Shown piece after piece: positions 30,047 to 40,908 of a stretch of DNA of 64,000 nucleotides. The notes below the pieces were generated by a model. That model was not told the origin of the DNA. It did not search any database and worked only from the letters and a program-made list of their open reading frames with translations. The stretch comes from Saussurea involucrata (Eukaryota; Streptophyta; Magnoliopsida; Asterales; Asteraceae): the NCBI GenBank assembly GCA_033807775.1, contig CM066314.1, positions 40,896,001 to 40,960,000 of the forward strand, read 5' to 3'. Position 1 is the first letter of the stretch. Each line of letters opens with the position of its first letter. A program made the translations under genes and the position numbers.

Positions 30047-32580
30047 ATAAGTTTGAGAGATTTAGGTGTTGATTTTGGATACCTGGACTCAAACTAGCGT
30101 TCTTTTAAGTGGATAAGAGCGAATTTGCACCATTAAGCACTTTAAGATAGGATGTTTTGAGGTTGGGGAAGTCACTAGAAACAGGAATCTCGTCTAGAGT
30201 AGCAAGAATGATCATGTACGGTATGTTCATAATTGCACCTGGCCAGTGTTATGGTGAACCTACAAGTTACATGTGAGTACTTGGACTACTTTGATATGAT
30301 GACCGTTGGGGTAGCGAAGAAGTTTCTAAGCGAGTAACCGTTAGAAGAGGTTAATGATTTTAGCATTTGTCATTTGGAGCGACAATAGGCATGATGACTG
30401 CATTAAGTGGACCATTTCGGGTCGAATTTATTGGTTGGATTAGAACAATAGGCTTATGGAATTGACCATATTCGAGGAGAAATTGTAAGGTGAACCGATG
30501 AAATCTTCGATGATTGCCTTAAGATGTTTGAACATCTGGATGACGATAGTGTGACCGGAGGATTATAAGGAGTGTGGTTTGAGATGTTGAGTGACGACTA
30601 AATTCATGCACAAAATTTATTTAAAAAAAATTGTTTCTTGTGTTTCAAATCGTCATGTGGGTTGTATTACAAAATCTTGGAAAAAAGGTTTAGCACATAC
30701 AAGATTTTAAACCTGCATGAAATTATTTTATTGCAGGTGATTGCAACCTTTGTCAAGACTTCCTTCATTTTCGTTGTTGTCCAACGCTACTTTCGGATAC
30801 TGTGATATCCATGTTTTAAAGTTGTTTACGGTCTTGGACAAGTAACTGTGATTTATGACCATAACATTGGATCTCCTCCACATATGTTAAGGTTTTGGGA
30901 TGAAGAGTTACCTTCCATCATTTTGGTGTTTGAGTTTTATTCCATGCAACTTTTATTGAGAAACGTTACTTTAAGTCGTATTGCAACAAAAAGGGAAATT
31001 TTTGAAGATTTGATATTGTATTATTTCTCTGTTGAGTTTTGTGTTAATACATTTCATCACACATTATTTAGCGTACGAAACAGTTTATACTTTTGGTGTG
31101 AGTAAGTGTATACGAGTACCATGACGATTTATCTTAATGCTTTGTTTTGTGCAATTTCGAATGTAGTTACCATCGCTATTGGTTCACACATATGCATTAT
31201 ATTGAGTATTGGTATGCAAGACATTATAGCCATTTTTGGGGACAAAGATGCATATTGTCTGTACACCTTGAAATTTGAATCCAATCTAAATTATTTCATG
31301 TTACGACTAAATCGCATGCACATATCGTTTTGCTAAGTTTTGAGAAGGTAAACTGATGCATGCGGGTCTTGTTGAGAAATTTCATCCCACGTCATTTTAT
31401 AATTAAATGGGAATTTTTTTGGAACTCGATTACGTGAAATTTCTCTTTTAAGTTTTGTATAAACAACCTGTTGCACACTATTTTAATGCAGGAAAACTAC
31501 TCGCGTGCATGGCATAAGTAGATACATGCTAGAACCATAACGATTCATTTTAAAAGTTCACCGAGCATATTTTTGCATCATCGTTATTAGCTTCAATTGT
31601 GATCAAGTAGTTTTCAAAATAATTTTTTATATGTGTGACAGGTATGTATATTTTACACAACTATCGAGTAAACGGTAGTAGATTTTTACACGTAAGAGTG
31701 ATTATTATAAAGATTTTGAGTTGAAAATTCTTATAAAATATTTGAATTGACATATTTGTTGAGTCCTACACTTGAAACCTTGAACTCGTTAAGGTCATAT
31801 ATGTTAGAAACTCTCGTTAAGAGTGGGGACTCAAAGGGCCTTGGAAGTGGAAGTGTTGGATAGTCCAACTTGTGATAGTACCGTAATCCGAGTGGTACCG
31901 CTTATTAAGTCAGTGTACTTTTGATTTTGAGGTACTAGACTTATGAGTTATATGGCTGTTTAAGAAGTGATTTTTCCATTTCAGTAAATCTTCGGGCTAA
32001 GGCTTTGTGTGGATGTTTGCACATAATTGGATATGAATTGAAGGATCATTTTACAGACTTCATATTAAGTGTTAGTATTGCTCCCTCTTGGTTGGCCTTT
32101 GGTAATTAAGAAAGTTTTGGAATTCCTCATTTGAGTTGTATAGTTTGGGATTCTAGTTTCAGTATTAGTATGGTCCATATCTGTCAGTATGGTCCAAATC
32201 TGATTTCTACTCATTGTTGCTTCTTCCTTACTCCTACTTGTGGCCATTGATAAGGGATGACTCCTACTAATATATACTTGCTTTAATATCCATTGTAATC
32301 TTTTGTAATTATTAGTTGTTTTTCCTTCTTTATGTTATGGCTATGAAAGCCTTGGTTTGTTTCGATTGAACATAATGAATATTAACATTCTGTAAAGAAT
32401 ATTAACTTTTTGTAATGAATATTAACATCCTGCAAAGAATATTAACTTTTTGTAAGGAATATTATTCATCTTCTCGTATATTTCTTCAGCTTTTGAGTTC
32501 GATGATTCATTTGGGGTTTGGGGTGTCATCCGTGTTGAATTCATTGAGAAGTTTGGAAAGCAAACAATGACTCTACAGAT
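30047..32580 (+). other. Gene-free internal DNA of the deleted gypsy element
   Basis: No gag or pol can be read. The part around 30770-30900 (CTTTCGGATACTGTGATATCCATG..GGATCTCCTCCACAT) is a diverged copy of LTR DNA at about 29330-29450, so a second, older LTR copy may be buried here. ORFs at 30848, 31106 and 32065 are unrecognised and low in information. The region continues without a clear border into the gag fragment. Confidence 0.5.
32378..32465. repeat. 21-bp tandem repeat (AATATTAACTTTTTGTAA)
   Basis: Four to five units of GAATATTAAC(A/T)TT(C/T)TGTAA in direct succession. The same array is in the duplicate at about 49938-50025, so it predates the duplication. Confidence 0.85.
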
Positions 32581-32582
32581 AT

Positions 32583-33340
32583 TTGAAAAACAAAACACCT
32601 TACCTCTCAAATGATTACTTCGACATCTGTTCTCTTGGACAAACTGTGGAAACTCCAGTTCCAGTTAAAGCAACACCAGATGTAGGATCTCATGATCAAT
32701 CAGAGTTCAAACAATATGTTCCACCTCTGATTTTGGAAAACATCATTTTCAAACTCGAAGAATCAATTGTGAGGGACAAGGTTATTTTTTAGACCGAAAG
32801 AACTGTACTTTTATCCACTATAAACGAGCTCAAACAAAACAAAACTGAGTCATTATCCGAATCATAAAGAACGAGTTATAAAACCGAGATTGCTAAATTG
32901 ACTTCTAAACTGTCCGCCTTGGCAGCAGAGGCTTTAACAGGAAGGATGGCTAAGGAAAGTCCCGTGGATACTCCAATGAAGCCTGCCTCTCCTGACACCA
33001 TCTCGGTTGACCCGGTAACTACTAGTTCGGATAGTTCCTCGTGCAAGGCATTTCTAGGAGTGTCTCTTAACACCGATGATAAGAGTTTGAATTATCAAAA
33101 TAAAGGTAAGGCGGTTCAAACCGAATCTGTTCAAAGGAATCTTTTCTTCGACTTTAATAATCCCTTTGCGGATGATTCCTTTAACTGCTCCTCATCCGAC
33201 TCTGATGGTGAAACCCCATTTGATTTTACTCGACGGTTTTCTGAGTTTATGAATTCCTCTGTTTGTCATGATGATGATGTTTCAAAAATTGATTTTGCTC
33301 CAAAGCTTGCAAGTCATTCAATTTTTAGAGAAAATGCCCA
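32583..33340 (+). pseudogene. gag C-terminal fragment, copy 1
   Basis: 5'-truncated: it starts at TPYLSNDYFDICSL and continues with YVPPLILENIIFKLEES (coiled coil), LTSKLSALAAEALTGR, SSSCKAFLGVSLNTDDK and an acidic Ser-rich tail. These blocks match the second half of the 519-aa gag ORF on the minus strand. Stops at 32790 (TAG) and about 32865 break the frame, and a frameshift near 33320 leads into the accessory part. DNA upstream of 32580 is unrelated to gag, so the N-terminal half was lost by deletion or rearrangement. Confidence 0.75.
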
Positions 33341-34716
33341 CACCGGTAAAATTTGAAAAAGGAGAATGTTCTAACTCCAAAAACGTTTCTGAGACCACTT
33401 CTTCAAAATCTAAAAGACATAGACTGACTAAGCTGTCAACCTCAACGACAGAATCGTTAATTGAAACTCCAACCGAACCTGAGCCACACCAACAGCCTGA
33501 AGATCAAAACCAAGTGCCAGAATCAGCAGACCCGACGGTTGAAAAGCCTGAGGGAGAACCAGAAGAAAACCTGATGCTGTCAGTCCCGGAAAGACCAGGT
33601 CTGGAGTTGATCGATGAAGACTCAGATGGTAATCCAAAAATGGAACTAGTATGGAGAGAGAAAGCAGTATTGGCCATTCAATCTAAGACATATGCTCTGT
33701 GGGACTTTTCAGATGACGAGATAATGAATGATGAAGATTATGATAAGTTGCTTCTCCAAAGTGAATAGGTAAAAGAATCTCAGCATGACATACATGACAC
33801 CGCAGGTACCTTTGAAATACCGATTCCTGAACCGGAGACGGCTCAACCTCAACCTATTTAAACAGCTCGTTGGGAGAGAGTCCGAATCCTGGTCCCATAC
33901 TTAGAAGAATCGCAAAAGAAGATCTTCGTTCACTGGATTAGACCACTTGACCCGGTTATGTGTCACGGGGTTTCAGATTTGGCAGAACCGATTCGTTCTC
34001 AGTATTTGGAGGTGATGAAAAGAAGCAGAATGGTACATGAAGTTAGAACCCACCATAGGATCACTGAAATCATGGAGATCGTGTCCGACAAAGTCCTGAA
34101 GGTATGGTTCCCAGTGTTCCCAATTAAACGAGATGATGGGAAAGAATGGGTATTCTCAGAAGCCGACTTCAGAAATCTGAACTTGAAGGACTTCCCAGTA
34201 CTTCTACGAGAGTTAAAGACCCGCACCATCCGACCACTACCTTATACCAAAGCCCTTGAAACAATCAAAAGATTCATGAAGTGCGCCATTACCCTCTCGT
34301 ACGTCAATGACTTTCAGATGGGAATAGAAAGCAATCAGAGAAAATTGAATGTGCTGAAGCCCAATCTGACTCTTCCTGATGCTGAAGACCTACAGGTACA
34401 TACTCTTTTACTCAAACCAGAGACAAGATCTGTGTATCTGAACGATAAGGGAGAGAAGCGGTTTATGAGGATCAATGAGCTGCACAAATTCAGTGAAGGG
34501 ACTTTGATGAAGATACAGAATGTGCTGAGAAAGATAATTGAAGAAGAAGAAAGAGACTCTTCAGAGAAGTACATCAATATAAGAACATATCTCGCCAAAG
34601 AGCTACTCAAAGAGACTGAAGACAGGCTGGAATACAGGAACTCCATACGGCACTTTGAGATACTTTTTGGTATCAGAAAGCGATATGTCCCTAACAGGCT
34701 TGAGATTGAACTTTAA
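33341..34716 (+). pseudogene. Accessory domain ORF, copy 1
   Basis: One frame with two internal stops (TAG at 33766, TAA about 33859). It is acidic and proline-rich at first (VEKPEGEPEENLML), then from about 33865 carries the conserved domain ERVRILVPYLEESQKKIF ... GKEWVFSEADF ... FEILFGIRKRYVPN, clearly homologous to the 433-aa ORF at 18188-19489. It follows the gag fragment directly, with no protease, integrase or RT between, and ends six bases before the PPT. Function unknown; the good preservation of the last 250 residues stands out in an otherwise decayed locus. Confidence 0.75.
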
Positions 34717-34718
34717 TT

Positions 34719-34731
34719 CAAAGGGGGAGAT
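34719..34731 (+). promoter_or_regulatory. Polypurine tract
   Basis: CAAAGGGGGAGAT directly before the LTR start TGTTAGG, the same string as in the minus-strand element (18143-18156). Confidence 0.85.
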
Positions 34732-34984
34732 TGTTAGGTCTCAAAAGTCAGTTGAATAGAAGTGTAGGGACTGTTTATGACATCTTGTGTAACTATCCCT
34801 TATGGGATATAAATACTATCTTTTGTTTTAGAATTAGGGTGAATGATCTAATTAGTATTCATAATTACCTTTTGTACGGCTATTCAAAGTTATCATTTTT
34901 TCTGCAATTAATCAAGTGAGATTTATGATTGTTGAATGCAATTGTGTTGATTGAATGTTATGCACTTGATATCTGGGATCCACA
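34732..34984 (+). repeat. LTR shared between two copia-type copies (253 bp)
   Basis: It starts TGTTAGGTCTC and ends GGGATCCACA. Unusually, a PPT lies directly upstream and a PBS directly downstream (TGGTATCAAAGC, 34987-34998). It therefore serves as the 3' LTR of the gag/accessory copy on the left and the 5' LTR of the copy starting on the right. A TATA-like GGGATATAAATAC is at about 34805. Length and ends match the 279-bp LTRs at 17864 and 24819. Confidence 0.85.
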
Positions 34985-34986
34985 AT

Positions 34987-34998
34987 TGGTATCAAAGC
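34987..34998 (+). promoter_or_regulatory. Primer binding site, one mismatch
   Basis: TGGTATCAAAGC, one base different from the initiator Met-tRNA site (TGGTATCAGAGC), three bases after the LTR. Confidence 0.8.
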
Positions 34999-35394
34999 AG
35001 AAAGACGAACGATCCAAAGGTAAATTTCTTAATCTTGAGCCATTCCAGTTTTTGTCGACTGTTTCATTGAAAAAGTTCAATCTTTGTTTGTGATTTCTGT
35101 GTTAAAAATCAAAATTGGTGTTAAAGAAGGTGTTCTCATTATGTTTCTAGAGGTTTAATTAGTTATTGGAACACTTTGTTGATCTTCTGCTCATCAATTT
35201 TTAGACTTTGCAATTCTGGGTTTACAACTCTCTATTCTTTAAAAATTCTCAATTTTTGCTCATAAAGTGATTTAAATCTCGAATTGTCTAGTTGTTTGTG
35301 CTTCTTTTGGTTGTTTTGTGGTCTTAAAAGTGTTTGCAGAAGTCTCTCAAAGCAATCAAGCCCAAAAAGTGAGGTTTTTCACTTCCAGGTACGT

Positions 35395-35720
35395 ATTTTT
35401 TCTGGTCTGCGTTTGAATACGGGACTTGAAATTTTTGAGTCCCGGATTTTCTAGTTTCCCGCACTCTCGTACCGGATCCCAGACTAATACCGGGTCCATT
35501 CTTTGATTCCGGGTCCTATACCGGATTTGACTTTATACCGAAACTCATACCGGTTCCGGACTAACACCGGTTCCGGTCGAGTCCCGGTTTAGGCTTGTAC
35601 CGGGTTCCATACCGGATCTATTCCGGTTCCGGTTTCTACCCCGGTCTCAAGAAAGTCCCGATTCCCAATCCGGTTCCGGATCTGTTCTGGTTCCGGATCT
35701 CTTCTGTTCCGGACTTAGCT
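35395..35720 (+). repeat. CCGG-rich tract in the leader of the second copia copy
   Basis: Many ACCGGAT, TTCCGGAT and CCGGTTCCGG units over about 320 bp between the PBS and the gag ATG at 35926. This is the same leader position as in the minus-strand element (23970-24410), but the unit sequence has drifted (ACCGG / TTCCGG rather than TCCGGA). Confidence 0.85.
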
Positions 35721-35925
35721 TCTGCATCCTTTAATTTTTCTTATTTGTTTTCAGTTCAATTTCTTTCCTTATCTCTCAGTGTTTGCCTCCTTTAATTATC
35801 TTTGAGTTACTCGTTTGAACTTAGGAATATCTTAGTTCACTCACTCCCTTAGGATCTTGCGTTAGAACACTCATTTTACCTTTGGATCACTACAATCGTC
35901 TTACGATCATTCAAGTGCCTGAAAC

Positions 35926-36418
35926 ATGAACACTCATGACGCGCTAGCAATACGATCTGAACTCAAACCACCGATCCTGTACCGAGGGGAGTATAACGTA
36001 TGGAAAGACCGCTTCATGTGTTTTATCGAGACCAAGCATCTCTACGATGAGATCCTGTGATCGTTGACCCAAGGCCCAGTTCCTCCTCCAATGATGAATG
36101 TCCAAGCGCAAGAAGGTGGCCCCCCAACTCAACAGGTGGTCAAACCATATGACAAGCTGACTCCTGAAGAAAAGAGGAAAGTAGATGGAAATAGATTGGC
36201 TAAGACTTACCTCATCTACAGTCTCCCAAATAATATCTATTGCAGTATTGACAGTCAGAAGGACATGGCTAAAGGAATGTGGGATCAACTGGCGAAAATT
36301 ATGCAAGGTAGTTGAGAGGGGAATCGGATGAAGATAACCAACTGCCTTACTCTATATGAAGCGTTCAAGACCAAACGAGGGGAATCACTAACCGAGACTT
36401 ACGAAAGATTCTGCACGC
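35926..36418 (+). pseudogene. gag N-terminus (copia capsid-type), interrupted
   Basis: Starts MNTHDALAIRSELKPPIL with YNVWKDRFMCFIETK, the opening of copia gag proteins. It continues with KLTPEEKRKVDGN, YLIYSLPNNIYCSI and MWDQLAKIMQG and ends at GESLTETYERFCTLI. Two in-frame TGA stops (36058, 36313) are present. The frame is cut at 36419 by the Athila-like LTR. The rest of this gag resumes at about 45330, with some sequence missing. Confidence 0.8.
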
Positions 36419-37805
36419 TGATAAGTGTGTATTTATATACACTTTTATACCCATTTAGGACTTTATTTTACCTTATTTTACATCTTTCCCAATTAGATAT
36501 TGAGTCTTTCAGTCTTATTTTACACCTTTTCTTTAGAATGGAGCTGGGATGTAGTTTATGGAATAATCCTATCTTTTTGGTGAATTTAGCTGATTTCTAT
36601 GTTGCTACAGCAGGGGATGCTACAGCAGTGATATTGGCAGGCATGGCTCAATCAAATTGGACGGATATTTTAAAGAAAGATCTCAGGCATCTTTTTGTAC
36701 ACTCTTGGGCAGAAGTCAACCCTGAAGATACCCCCGAAGATGCCCCTGAGGATGCTTCTTAAGATAGCCTTTTACTTTACTTGTATTGTACTTAGATGCT
36801 TGGTTATTACCCATTGGGGTTAACCACTTTTATACTTCTTAAACATCTTTTGATTCCTTGTTTCTAATATAAATAGTTTAGGTTGTCTTTCATTTGTATT
36901 CAGCTTCTACTAGAACAAAGTTTGTCCTAAGCTTTGTTACCAAGTACTTTTACATTTCAGTTGCAATCTTTAAGTTACAAGTCATTTCGTTTCTGTCTGT
37001 TGCTATAGCAACCTTTACAGCTTTCTTTACTTTCTGCATTTACATTAAGTCATTTACATACATGTCATTTACTTTTAAGCATTTACATTCAAGTATGGTA
37101 GGCTAAACACCATAGTGTGGGTGTAAGTGAAGGTTGGCAGATTAAGCCAAGTGTCTTTGGACATTTGTTTGCATTGATATTCTGCTTTACTATTCATAAA
37201 CAACATGAATACTTCATCCAGTAGTCTTTGACAAATTGACAAGTGTTATTCTATTTGGATGAGTTGGACTCAAAATGGAGACAACGCAAGTGTTGGTGTT
37301 GGTTGTGTTATAGAGACTATAAAGAGTTGCTTCAATCCTTTGGGTTGAGAAACTATATGGAAAGAAAGGTAAGATCTGACTAGTAGGTTCTTGTTGCCTT
37401 ACCAAGTGCCCACCCTACGTAAAAAGTCTAATCTGAACTTCCCTTGGAAGGCCATTCAATTCAGTAGTATTGCAGGAGTCTTTGCTGCAGCACTCTGGTG
37501 TTTGCTATAGCAATGCCCTGAGCACTTTGTTAGCCCCAATCCAACCTGATCTTGCACCCATACTATCTTTAATTTCTTGTTATTATCTTTCAGTACTTTG
37601 CTTTCAGTTACTAAAAATCTTGTTACCAAAATCCTGCTTTGAAAACCAACTTGTTGTTACTTTTGTTGCTTTGAAAGTCCCTGAGGTACGATATCTGGTA
37701 TTACTTACCATTATTACTTGCTTTGGACGACACTAGTAAAACATGTATACTTGCATGGGTTGCTAGTTGTTGTAGCCTTTTTGGGGTTGCATTTCATCCA
37801 CGCCA
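36419..37805 (+). repeat. 5' LTR of the Athila-like element
   Basis: Begins TGATAAGTGTGTATTTATA. It contains a TATA box (ATATAAATAG, 36867-36876) and several TTGCTATAGCAA / GCTACAGCAG-type short palindromic motifs. The exact 3' end is uncertain by a few bases (CACGCCA before the PBS). No partner LTR remains. Confidence 0.75.
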
Positions 37806-37811
37806 TGTTTT

Positions 37812-37830
37812 TGGCGCCGTTGCCGGGGAC
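37812..37830 (+). promoter_or_regulatory. Primer binding site (Athila/Tat type)
   Basis: TGGCGCCGTTGCCGGGGAC, the standard PBS of plant Athila and Tat elements, complementary to an Asp-tRNA 3' end. Confidence 0.92.
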
Positions 37831-37898
37831 TTTTGCCAAAAAAAGTTACTTTAAGTTGTTTGAAAAGTTGATTTTTACAATCTGTGTTTTTGTGGTTT

Positions 37899-39074
37899 AT
37901 GCCAAGACTACCTCACGGGGCTGTGTTTGATCTTGATAACGATATTGAGAGAACTTTAAGAAGAAGAAGAAGGGTACAAAGAGCTTTGCTTCAGGACCCT
38001 CCTGCTCATGCTGAAATGGCAGCACCAGAACCCAGCCCTGAGGAGGAAGTCATTAGGATTGCTAACTCAAGAAATGGTGGCATCATGGACTATGCTATTC
38101 CTATGCTTGCCCAACTGCACACAGGAATACGTAGGCCTCATGTTGATGGTGACCAATCTGAGCTTAAGCCTATTATGTTTCACATGTTACAAACAAATGG
38201 TCAATTTGCTGGACTCCTTACTGAGGATCCACATTTGCACCTAAAGAATTTTATGTATCTCACTGACTCTTTTCCCCTTGGTGGAGTATCTGTTGAAGCC
38301 TTAAGGCTGAAGTTATTTCCATGGTCTTTAAGGGATAGAGCCAAAGCTTGGTACAATTCTTTAGCTCCTGATTCAATCACTTGGAATGAAATGGCTGAAA
38401 AGTTTTTAAGAAAATACTTTCCCCCAACCAGGAATGCCCAATTTAGAAATGAAATTTGTCAATTTAAACAATTGGATAGAGAGGCAGTTCCTGATGCTTG
38501 GGAGAGGTACAAAGAGTTACTATGGAAATGCCCACATCATGGCATTCCATACTGCATACAACTCGAGACCTTTTACAATGGTCTTGATATGTCAGCAAAG
38601 CAAATGCTTGATGCTACTGCAAGTGGAGCCTTTATCTCTAGTACCTACAATGATGGTTACAACATTTTAGAAAAAAATGCCAACAATAGTGGTCAGTGGA
38701 TGGATCCCAGAGCAATTGTACTCAGACCAACTGTGGGAACCACTGGAACAGATCCTATTACTGCTTTAACTGCTCAGTTAACAGCCATGAACACCATGTT
38801 GCAAAACATGAATGCTCCAGCTGCTAGTACTTTTGCTGCAGCATCTGTCTCTGAGTTCCTACCAGTTCAGTGTGTGTACTGTGGTGAAGGTCATACTTTT
38901 GACCAATGCAGCCTAAATGTTGAATCTGTGAACTACATCCACAACAGATCTAATCAGTTTGGTAATACTTACAACTCCAGTTGGAAAAACCATCCTAATT
39001 TTTCTTGGCAGAGCCCATGTTTGAATCCACCAGCTGTGAAAGATCAGAAGCAAAATTGTCAACCAAACCAATAA
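37899..39074 (+). CDS. gag of the Athila-like element
   Basis: The start is taken at MPRLPHGAVFDLDND (37899), 69 bases after the PBS, because this is the normal N-terminus; an upstream in-frame ATG at 37884 is less likely. Residues about 75-270 form the retrotransposon gag (capsid) domain: DPHLHLKNFMYLTDSF, LKLFPWSLRDRAKAWYNSL, KFLRKYFPP and LETFYNGLD. A zinc-knuckle-like CVYCGEGHTFDQC follows at about 330. A TAA at 39072 interrupts the frame; coding continues in the same frame to 39926 (QIGQMAIELRHRPNGTLPSDTE), so this is a premature stop within the longer gag-pol frame. Confidence 0.88.
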   Translation: MPRLPHGAVFDLDNDIERTLRRRRRVQRALLQDPPAHAEMAAPEPSPEEEVIRIANSRNGGIMDYAIPMLAQLHTGIRRPHVDGDQSELKPIMFHMLQTNGQFAGLLTEDPHLHLKNFMYLTDSFPLGGVSVEALRLKLFPWSLRDRAKAWYNSLAPDSITWNEMAEKFLRKYFPPTRNAQFRNEICQFKQLDREAVPDAWERYKELLWKCPHHGIPYCIQLETFYNGLDMSAKQMLDATASGAFISSTYNDGYNILEKNANNSGQWMDPRAIVLRPTVGTTGTDPITALTAQLTAMNTMLQNMNAPAASTFAAASVSEFLPVQCVYCGEGHTFDQCSLNVESVNYIHNRSNQFGNTYNSSWKNHPNFSWQSPCLNPPAVKDQKQNCQPNQ

Positions 39075-40908
39075 GGTCAGTATCAACAAGGTCCACCTTC
39101 CTACCAAAAGCCTCCTAACCAGCAAGGTGAACAACCAGCTTCCTTGGAAGCTGTGCTGAAATGTTTTATAAACCATACCACTTCAGCTATGAATCACCAA
39201 AATGCTACTATCAAGAATTTGGAGACTCAAATAGGACAAATGGCCATAGAGTTGAGACATAGACCAAATGGAACATTACCTAGTGATACTGAAGTCCCTA
39301 GGAATGTGGTCAAAGAACAAGTGAAATCCATTAGTTTAAGGAGTGGAAAGAACTTAATTAGCAGTGGTCCAAAAGAACAGAAGACTGTTATACAACCCAT
39401 CGCTAAGAAGAGTGCTATAGCAACACCACCTGTTGCTGTAGCAACACCCACTGTTGTTCTTGAACCAGTGGTGATTGAAGAAGCTATGCAAATACCACCT
39501 AAGTCTGACTATCCATTACTCTTTCCAAGTGAGGTGAGCCCCAATACAAGCAAGAAAGATGATGCCACAGATCTAACACCATCAGATCCTGTTGCTGCAG
39601 CACCTGACAAAACAATAGAAGTAAAAACCCCCTATGTTCAACCCATACCAAATCCTAAGAAAGCAGTGATTTCTCCTGTTCCACCTTACATTCCTTACCC
39701 CCAGAGGTTGAGGAATCAACAGGAGGAAGTTCAGTTTAAGAAGTTTCTAGATGTATTCAAGCAATTGCACATTAACATCCCATTGGTAGAAGCTATTGAA
39801 AATGAGCCTAGCTATGCCAAATTTTTGAAAGATATCTTGAGTAAGAAAAAGAAACTCACTGAGTATGAAACTGTTGCCTTTACAGAAGGATGTAGTGCCC
39901 TTGTTTCCGATAGACTTCCCCCCTAAAATGAAAGACCCTGGGAGTTTTGTAATTCCCTATTCAATAGGTGGGAAGCATGTAGGAAATGCTCTATGTGATC
40001 TTTGTGCTAGCATAAACCTTATGCCCTTATCCATTTTAAAAAATCTAGAGATAGTAGAGGCTAGACCAACCACTGTAACTCTATAGTTGGCAGACAGAAC
40101 CATAGCATATCCTAAGGGCAAGATAGAGGATGTTTTGGTACAAGTAGATAAGTTCATCTTCCCAGCTGATTTCATAATCTTTGACTTTGAAGCAGATAAG
40201 GATACACCTTTACTCTTAGGAAGACCTTTCCTTGCCACTGGTAGAACCATCATTGATGTCCAAAAGGGAGAGTTGACCATGAGAGTGAACGACCAAGATG
40301 TTACTTTCAATGTTTTCAATTCCATGAAACATCCTGATGAAGTTGAGACGTGTTCTATGCTAAGCACCATTGAATCAATGTGTCATGAGGGAGCCTTAGA
40401 AGAGATTCTAGGAACAAAAAGTAAGCAGTTGGAAGAACTTGAGGATAGTGACAGTGAGGAGGATAGTACTTTAAACAGTAGTGAGTTGCTGCAGCAAGCT
40501 GCAGCATTTGAGCTTTTGGAAGAAGAGCCCACACACAAAACCCCTTTACTATCAATAGAAGCACCACCAGATTTGGAGTTGAAGCAATTACCTGCCCACC
40601 ATAAATATGCATTCTTGGGGGAGGACAGTAAGCTACGTGTGATCATCTCAGCTTCTTTGCAAGTTGAGCAAGAGAAACAGCTAATTGAAATGCTTCAATC
40701 TCACACCAAAGCCATAGGTTGGACCATCTCTGACCTTAAAGGTATAAGTCCATCCATTTGTCAACACAAGATAATCTTGGAAGACAAGGACTTTACCTCT
40801 GTAGAGCCTCAAAGGAGATTGGACCCTGTAAAGAAAGAAGTGGTCAAGAAAGAAATCCTAAAGTGGCTTGATGCTGGAATCATTTACCCTATAGTAAGTA
40901 GCAATTAG
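39075..40908 (+). pseudogene. gag end, protease and RT start (Athila-like)
   Basis: Frame 1 runs to 39926 (ISLRSGKNL, FKKFLDVFKQLHINIPLVEAI, typical Athila linker). Coding then shifts by one base near 39890 to the frame with the protease: LCDLCASINLMPLS at about 40000, where the usual DLGAS active site has Cys for Gly, then LLLGRPFLATGRTIIDV. TAG at 40084 and TAG at 40906 interrupt it. The end reaches the RT N-terminus (AIGWTISDLKGISPSIC, HKI, KKEILKWLDAGIIYPI). The Gly-to-Cys change would probably inactivate the protease. Confidence 0.88.

Larger units (their letters stand above)
28668..34226 (+). repeat. Segmental duplication, copy 1 (5.56 kb)
   Basis: Near-identical to 46384-51823 over its whole length. 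It covers the right part of the MITE, the end of the Tekay-like LTR, the PBS, about 2.5 kb of gene-free DNA, the gag C-terminal region and the start of the accessory domain. Copy 1 has about 160 bp (around 30536-30694) that copy 2 lacks. Confidence 0.93.
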
